From positions 1 to 46,244 of the forward strand of contig NZ_VOUA01000031.1 of the NCBI RefSeq assembly GCF_024372725.1: DNA of 46,244 bases, in the 5' to 3' direction. Below, one piece after another: positions 42,461-46,244 of this stretch (its first letter is position 1; each line of letters starts with the position of its first letter). The DNA comes from Methanosarcina sp. KYL-1. Lineage in GTDB: Archaea; Halobacteriota; Methanosarcinia; Methanosarcinales; Methanosarcinaceae. The notes beneath the pieces are model-generated. The model saw nothing but the letters and a program-made list of their open reading frames with translations. It was not told where the DNA came from and made no database searches. A program made the translations under genes and the position numbers.

Positions 42461-43351
42461 TCACTCTTCTGCCAGTTCCTCGAAATAACTCTGGATAATA
42501 CTCCTGTACCCTTCCGGAAGGTTCTCATAATAAGCCTGGGAGGCGATAGCTTCAGGGTCGTAAGCTTCGGACTGAGTGAAGGTCTCGTTCCTCTCTTCAC
42601 CTTCTTCCCTGATGGTAAAGCCCTGCCCTGCCCCTGGCGGAATCTTCAGGTCCACTTCCGTGCCTTCCACAACAATGACTGCGGGCTCTCCGAAGAGGTC
42701 TTCTCCGGGCTCCTTCTCCCCGGCAGTCCCACCGTTTTCCCCAACCGGGAAAAGTTCGGACCCACCCGGGAAGGGGATGTCTTCGATTACCTCATCCAGG
42801 TCCGTGGGGCTGAAAGGGGGCTGATATCCGGTTTCTGCAACGTATATCAGGAGGGAGACCGCAAACACGATTACAAATAAGTTTTTCGCAAGCTTCTTCC
42901 GGTTGAGCATTGCCGAAGACTTCACAGGCTTTGAATCGGTCACGACGCTGCCTATAAGGTCCCGGACAATAATATTGTCCTCTTCCCGATTGTCGTAGGC
43001 GGTCCTGAGCCTCTCCCTGAGCAGGGGATATTTTTCTTCGATAAGAGCGATTGCATCCTTCTTTTCAGCCCGGTAATGCCTGATGGCCGTGAATGCGAGG
43101 GAGAGGATAAAAACCACAACAAGCAGCCCGAGGGTCTCAAAAACAATTTCAAAACCGAGAATATCGTATTTTGCACCCGTATAGGGCTCAAAAAAAGTCA
43201 GCATTAAAAAGATGTCCTGCATATTGAGGAGCACGAAGAGGGAATACAGGACCATGAACGTTGCAATCAGGTCCGTAAGGACATAGAAGCCTCTATATTT
43301 CTTCAGGGCCGATTCGTATTTGTTTACGACATTATCGATTTCCAGAGCCAT
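42461..43351 (-). CDS. Membrane protein heading the MoxR-Bat operon (DUF7502-like)
   Basis: 296 residues. Three membrane helices: about 23-43 (YVLTDLIATFMVLYSLFVLL), about 75-91 (LLVVVFILSLAFTAIRH) and about 155-170 (NLFVIVFAVSLLIYVA). A conserved C-terminus LPEGYRSIIQSYFEEL resembles the terminal Y-R-x-x-I-x-x-Y-F segment of proteins that lead such operons. The linker between them is Pro/Gly/Glu-rich. I believe it is the DUF7502-type protein typical of archaeal MoxR loci, but I hold the family name weakly. It probably anchors the system in the membrane. Confidence 0.8.
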   Translation of the reverse strand: MALEIDNVVNKYESALKKYRGFYVLTDLIATFMVLYSLFVLLNMQDIFLMLTFFEPYTGAKYDILGFEIVFETLGLLVVVFILSLAFTAIRHYRAEKKDAIALIEEKYPLLRERLRTAYDNREEDNIIVRDLIGSVVTDSKPVKSSAMLNRKKLAKNLFVIVFAVSLLIYVAETGYQPPFSPTDLDEVIEDIPFPGGSELFPVGENGGTAGEKEPGEDLFGEPAVIVVEGTEVDLKIPPGAGQGFTIREEGEERNETFTQSEAYDPEAIASQAYYENLPEGYRSIIQSYFEELAEE

Positions 43352-43679
43352 CTCCTTCCTCTTTGCCAGACAGGGTACACCTTTTCCGGATGCAGCTGAT
43401 TAGAACCTGATTAACACCCGATCAGCATCTGATGACATCCGATTAGAACCTTGATTGGAACCTTGATTAGAATCTTATTAACATCTTATTTGTTTGAAAT
43501 CCTTATCTTTACACCTGATGAATTTGAAATCCTTAAATTTATCCGATCTACAGGTATACGGTCCTTATTTTTCTACTTACCTATACCATTTTCCCTGGAC
43601 ATTTCCAAAACATATATGTTTTTTTAGGTTTGTTGAGGTCCTGCCAGGCTCCTCCGAAGTCTCGTTAAATGCCAGCAGT
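43352..43679. other. Intergenic gap with two short arrays
   Basis: About 330 bases between prephenate dehydratase and the Bat operon. The first part (43395-43490) repeats ACCTGATTAGAA-like words. A second 13-bp repeat (TTTGAAATCCTTA twice, around 43493-43532) follows. The Bat operon promoter must lie here. Confidence 0.6.
43395..43490. repeat. 12-17 bp array with ACCTGATTAGAA core
   Basis: CTGATTAGAACCTGATTAAC, ATCCGATTAGAACC, TTGATTGGAACC and TTGATTAGAATC follow one another. They are copies of the same 12-15 base word with drift. Confidence 0.75.
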
Positions 43680-44654
43680 TCATGCCTCAAGGCCAGGATT
43701 TTTGAAAGCCGGATAAGAACCCAGGACCTTTAACATATCAGCTTTTCCCTTTATATCTTCTAAGGCATCTTTTATAAGTGCATCGCTGGTATGTCCCTCG
43801 AAATCAATATAAAAGTAATAGTCTCCGAGTTCCTTCTTGGAAGGCCTGGACTCGATTCTGGTAAGGTTGATCCCCCGCTTTGCAAAAACCCCGAGCAGCT
43901 CATAAAGCGCCCCAGGCCTGTCCTTTTCGAGGTAGACGATAAGGGAGGTCTTGCTGGGACCGCAAGCCGGAGAGCCGGACTCCTGCAAACCGTGACCATA
44001 AACCTGTAAGCCGGAGCCTGAATCTTTTAAACAGGAGCCTGAATAGTTTAAGCCGGAGCCTGAATCCCGTAAACCGGAACCTGATCCCTGCAAGCCTCTT
44101 TCTCCGGGACCCTCAGCCTGTACGACAATAAAGCGGGTATGGTTTTCCTTCCGGTCCTGGATGTTTGAGACCAGGATATTTAACCCGTAGCGCTCCGCAG
44201 CCTCCGGGGCCGCAATTGCCGCCATTTCCTCAAAATCCCTTGCCAGCCGGGCCGCGTGGGAAGTACTGCCCGTGCTCCTGAGTTCTGCCTCAGGGAAATG
44301 CCGCTTCAGGAAATGCCGGCACTGGGCAAGGCCCTGAGGATGGGAGAGGATGACCTTTACCTTTTCGGGCCCTCCTTTGGAGAGCAGGCAGTGCTCTATT
44401 TTCACCACGACCTCCCCGACTATCACGGCAGCCTTCTCAAGAAGGAGGTCAAGGGTAACACCTACGGATCCCTCGATAGAGTTTTCGACCGGGACCACGG
44501 CGATATCCGCTTTTCCTTCGGCCGCGGCCGTAAAAGCATCCTCTATGTCATCAAAGTACCGCAGCTCCGAGCCCACCAGCCCGCATTTCAGGACCAGGGT
44601 CTTTGCCGCTTTTTCCGAATATGAGCCCTCAGGGCCCAGCACGCCAATGATCAT
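43680..44654 (-). CDS. pheA: Prephenate dehydratase
   Basis: 324 residues. Phenylalanine biosynthesis: prephenate to phenylpyruvate. Catalytic domain 1-178: GPEGSYSEKAA (7-17), VVPVENSIEGSVGVTLDLL, LSHPQGLAQCR, and NHTRF (171-175) with the catalytic Thr. ACT domain 236-315: LEKDRPGALYELLGVFAKRG and ESRPSKKELGDYYFYIDFEG, which binds Phe for feedback control. Residues 182-233 are an insertion of SGSGL-type repeats that extends the linker. No chorismate mutase domain is present. The symbol refers to the dehydratase function. Confidence 0.95.
   Translation of the reverse strand: MIIGVLGPEGSYSEKAAKTLVLKCGLVGSELRYFDDIEDAFTAAAEGKADIAVVPVENSIEGSVGVTLDLLLEKAAVIVGEVVVKIEHCLLSKGGPEKVKVILSHPQGLAQCRHFLKRHFPEAELRSTGSTSHAARLARDFEEMAAIAAPEAAERYGLNILVSNIQDRKENHTRFIVVQAEGPGERGLQGSGSGLRDSGSGLNYSGSCLKDSGSGLQVYGHGLQESGSPACGPSKTSLIVYLEKDRPGALYELLGVFAKRGINLTRIESRPSKKELGDYYFYIDFEGHTSDALIKDALEDIKGKADMLKVLGSYPAFKNPGLEA
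44003..44100. repeat. 21-bp in-frame repeat inside the prephenate dehydratase gene
   Basis: Units at 44017-44037, 44038-44058, 44059-44079 and 44080-44100, each beginning CCTGAATC/CCTGAT, after a partial copy at 44003. On the coding strand each gives a seven-residue word like DSGSGLK. This lengthens the linker between the catalytic and ACT domains. Confidence 0.93.
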
Positions 44655-44834
44655 CTGAGGGGTTAATTGGAGGGATGGTAATAATATTTTTTGATGGCCA
44701 TAAGGTGCACCGGAGAGAAGCCGGAAATCCGAAGATCAGGACGAGAAACTGCCCGGGAACGAAAAACACATAGAAAAAACGGGATGATGTTTATGGTAAT
44801 GGTAAAAGACAACGACAGGGAGATGAAACCAAAA

Positions 44835-46028
44835 TCAGGCAAAAGAGCCTGAATTTTTAATTCGCTCAAGCTTTTCTTTAAGTTCAAGTTCCTCTTCCGG
44901 GCCTAGCCCCTCCTCAAGGTCAAGGTCATCATCCAGGTCAAAACCTTCACCAAGATCAAGATCTTCTTCCAGGTCAAAAACTTCTCCAGGGTCAAGTTCT
45001 TCTTCCAGATCAAAAACTTCTCCAGGGTTAAGTTCTTCTTCCAGGTCAACATCTTCTTCCAGGTCAAAAACTTCTTCCAGGTCAACATCTTCTTCCGGGT
45101 CAAAAACTTCTCCAGGGTCAAGTTCTTCTTCCGGATCAGGTTCAGGTTCAGCTGCAAACCCGGATTTTTTTCCCGGACCGGGGACTTCTTTCAGCTTTCT
45201 GGAAGCTTCCATCTGCAGCTTTTCTTCAAGGTCGATCCGCTCTCCGGCATCCCACATTAACTCAAATTCCTCATTCAGGTTTTTTGCAAGCCCCGCGTCC
45301 CAGATTTTTACAACCGAGAGGACCTGGTCCTTGTCCTTTGGGTGAGGCTGGAAGAGAACCACAATGCTTTCGTCCACGACCCCGAAATAGGAGTCGAAGT
45401 TCGGGTTCATCCTGAGTTCCAGGCCTTTTTTCAATGTTGCAAGGGTTTCTTCTTCCTGCAGGGATAGCACTGAGACAAGAGACATGAAACGCGGAGAGAT
45501 AAGGAGACGTACTCGGACTCCCCTGTCAAGGGCCCTTGTGATTTCCGGTATCAGAAAGGCGATGACGGGCATGCCCAGAGCTGGCGGGATGACTGAGAGT
45601 GATTTTTTTACTTCCCTGTAGACGGAAGTGGCAAACTTTTTGATTTCGGATTCCGTGATGGCAGTTGTCCAGAAAACCTCATTCTTCCTCTTCTGGGCCG
45701 GGACAGCTTTCAAAGCTTCCTTTGCCTCCTCGACTGCGCCTTTCAAGACCGCCATCTCCCTTTCAGCCTGGGCTTTCCTTTTTTCAAAAAAAGCATCCAG
45801 AGCCAGTTCAGGGTCAATGCCCCGGAACTTTTTTGGCCTTGATTCCTGGACTTCCACAAAACCCTTCCCTGCCAGGGACTCGAGGACAGTGTAGATCTTG
45901 CCGTAAGGCACCTCTGCGTCCCTGTAGACTGTGCTGGCGTCCGAAACCCCGAATTTCAACAGGGAGAGGTAGGCAGCTGCTTCATAGGCATTCAGGCCGA
46001 GGTCCTGGAGAAGCTTCTTCTTTTGCAT
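44835..46028 (-). CDS. TrmB-type transcriptional regulator with a long acidic tail
   Basis: 397 residues from ATG 46028, the usual start before MQKKKLLQDLGLNAYEAAAY. ATG 46094 would add 22 atypical residues. The N-terminal winged helix (1-70) ends in GKGFVEVQESRPKKFRGIDP. A coiled coil (about 80-110) joins the regulatory domain (about 115-265, with PALGMPVIAFLIPEI and EFELMWDAGE), which in TrmB binds sugars. The C-terminal part (295-380) is Asp/Glu-rich and built from a 12-residue repeat (DLEEELDPGEVF). The acidic tail could mimic DNA or bind a basic partner. The ligand and targets are unknown. Confidence 0.88.
   Translation of the reverse strand: MQKKKLLQDLGLNAYEAAAYLSLLKFGVSDASTVYRDAEVPYGKIYTVLESLAGKGFVEVQESRPKKFRGIDPELALDAFFEKRKAQAEREMAVLKGAVEEAKEALKAVPAQKRKNEVFWTTAITESEIKKFATSVYREVKKSLSVIPPALGMPVIAFLIPEITRALDRGVRVRLLISPRFMSLVSVLSLQEEETLATLKKGLELRMNPNFDSYFGVVDESIVVLFQPHPKDKDQVLSVVKIWDAGLAKNLNEEFELMWDAGERIDLEEKLQMEASRKLKEVPGPGKKSGFAAEPEPDPEEELDPGEVFDPEEDVDLEEVFDLEEDVDLEEELNPGEVFDLEEELDPGEVFDLEEDLDLGEGFDLDDDLDLEEGLGPEEELELKEKLERIKNSGSFA
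44920..45150. repeat. 36-bp in-frame repeat coding the acidic tail
   Basis: A 36-bp unit (AACTTCTCCAGGGTCAAG then TTCTTCTTCCAGATCA) recurs about six times with half-units mixed in. It encodes F-D-L-E-E-E-L-D-P-G-E-V. The multiple-of-three period is again kept. Confidence 0.9.
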
Positions 46029-46129
46029 ACAGGAATTTGAGCCCTGATGGCTTAAAGAAGTTTCGAAAAACAAATCATAGGTATGCAACTGCACAGATCA
46101 AAGCCAATCCGGTTAGGAAAAATCAAATT

Positions 46130-46179
46130 GCGGGCGGCCACCCCACCCTAAAGGATGGGGTATGCTTCGGGCCGCCCGC
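46130..46179. repeat. Nested GC-rich hairpins, possibly an insertion-element end
   Basis: The outer stem GCGGGCGGCC/GGCCGCCCGC pairs perfectly, and an inner stem CCCCACCCT/AGGATGGGG (8 of 9) sits inside. TTTTTT follows at 46183. It looks like the right end of an IS605-type element or a strong terminator. No plus-strand gene leads into it, so a remnant is more likely. Confidence 0.5.
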
Positions 46180-46244
46180 CCGGTTTTTTGGGAACTCAGA
46201 AATCGTCGAGTTTCCGTTGCCCAGATATCTTAAATTTATGAGAT

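Noticed and set aside
44663-44887. 74-codon minus-strand ORF between the TrmB and prephenate dehydratase genes
   Set aside because: It overlaps the acidic tail coding region in another frame and has no ribosome site.

Overview
The window reads as chromosome from a methanogenic archaeon, most probably Methanosarcina or a close relative. The grounds are archaeal TATA boxes about 25-30 bases upstream of several starts (some transcripts look leaderless), a single-archaellin fla operon, a soluble HdrA/HdrC/HdrB set, an archaeal HMG-CoA reductase, TrmB-type and other archaeal HTH regulators, and long AT-rich intergenic stretches. The species is not determined here.

Layout. 1-1306: 3'-truncated cytoplasmic chemoreceptor (minus). 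1892-8133: a DsrE-like protein, HMG-CoA reductase, small membrane proteins and a two-gene 2-oxoacid:ferredoxin oxidoreductase whose first gene appears to start at CTG. 8614-16312: archaellum operon flaB-flaD-flaG-flaF-flaH-flaI-flaJ plus an unknown Lys/Glu-rich last gene. 16376-21000: a small helical protein, a LeuC/homoaconitase large subunit, a flavin-domain protein, and an IS200/IS605-family element carrying only tnpB, with an orphan copy of its right end 3 kb away. 21102-27295: hdrA-hdrC-hdrB (minus), divergent from two paralogous HTH regulators with a candidate operator. 27751-28271: two near-identical tRNA-Ile(GAT) genes and tRNA-Ala(GGC). 28518-34763: an SdpI-like membrane protein, three consecutive FKBP-type prolyl isomerases (one a lipoprotein), a membrane-anchored OB-fold protein, a sugar-nucleotide transferase, a UPF0104-type membrane protein and a dolichol-kinase-like enzyme. 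35647-43351: a MoxR / DUF58 / BatA-VWA / VWA operon (minus) headed by an unnamed membrane protein. 43680-46028: prephenate dehydratase and a TrmB-type regulator with a long acidic repeat tail.

How the genes work together. The clearest units are the archaellum machine (filament, assembly ATPase, platform), the Hdr electron-bifurcation-type module with its probable regulators, the Kor alpha/beta pair making or using acyl-CoA with ferredoxin, and the MoxR-Bat module, in which an AAA+ ATPase acts with membrane-bound VWA proteins.

The most unusual signal is spread across the whole window. Most gaps between genes hold their own short tandem array (units of about 13-43 bp), many starting with CCTGAA, CCTGGAA or CCTGATTA. 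Similar arrays lie inside genes as in-frame insertions: 15 bp in hdrA, 21 bp in the prephenate dehydratase gene, 9 bp in the last fla-operon gene and 36 bp in the TrmB gene. The genic units are all multiples of three; most intergenic ones are not. HdrA also ends in an MvhD-like domain without its cluster cysteines, and HdrB has lost one cysteine of its second CCG motif.
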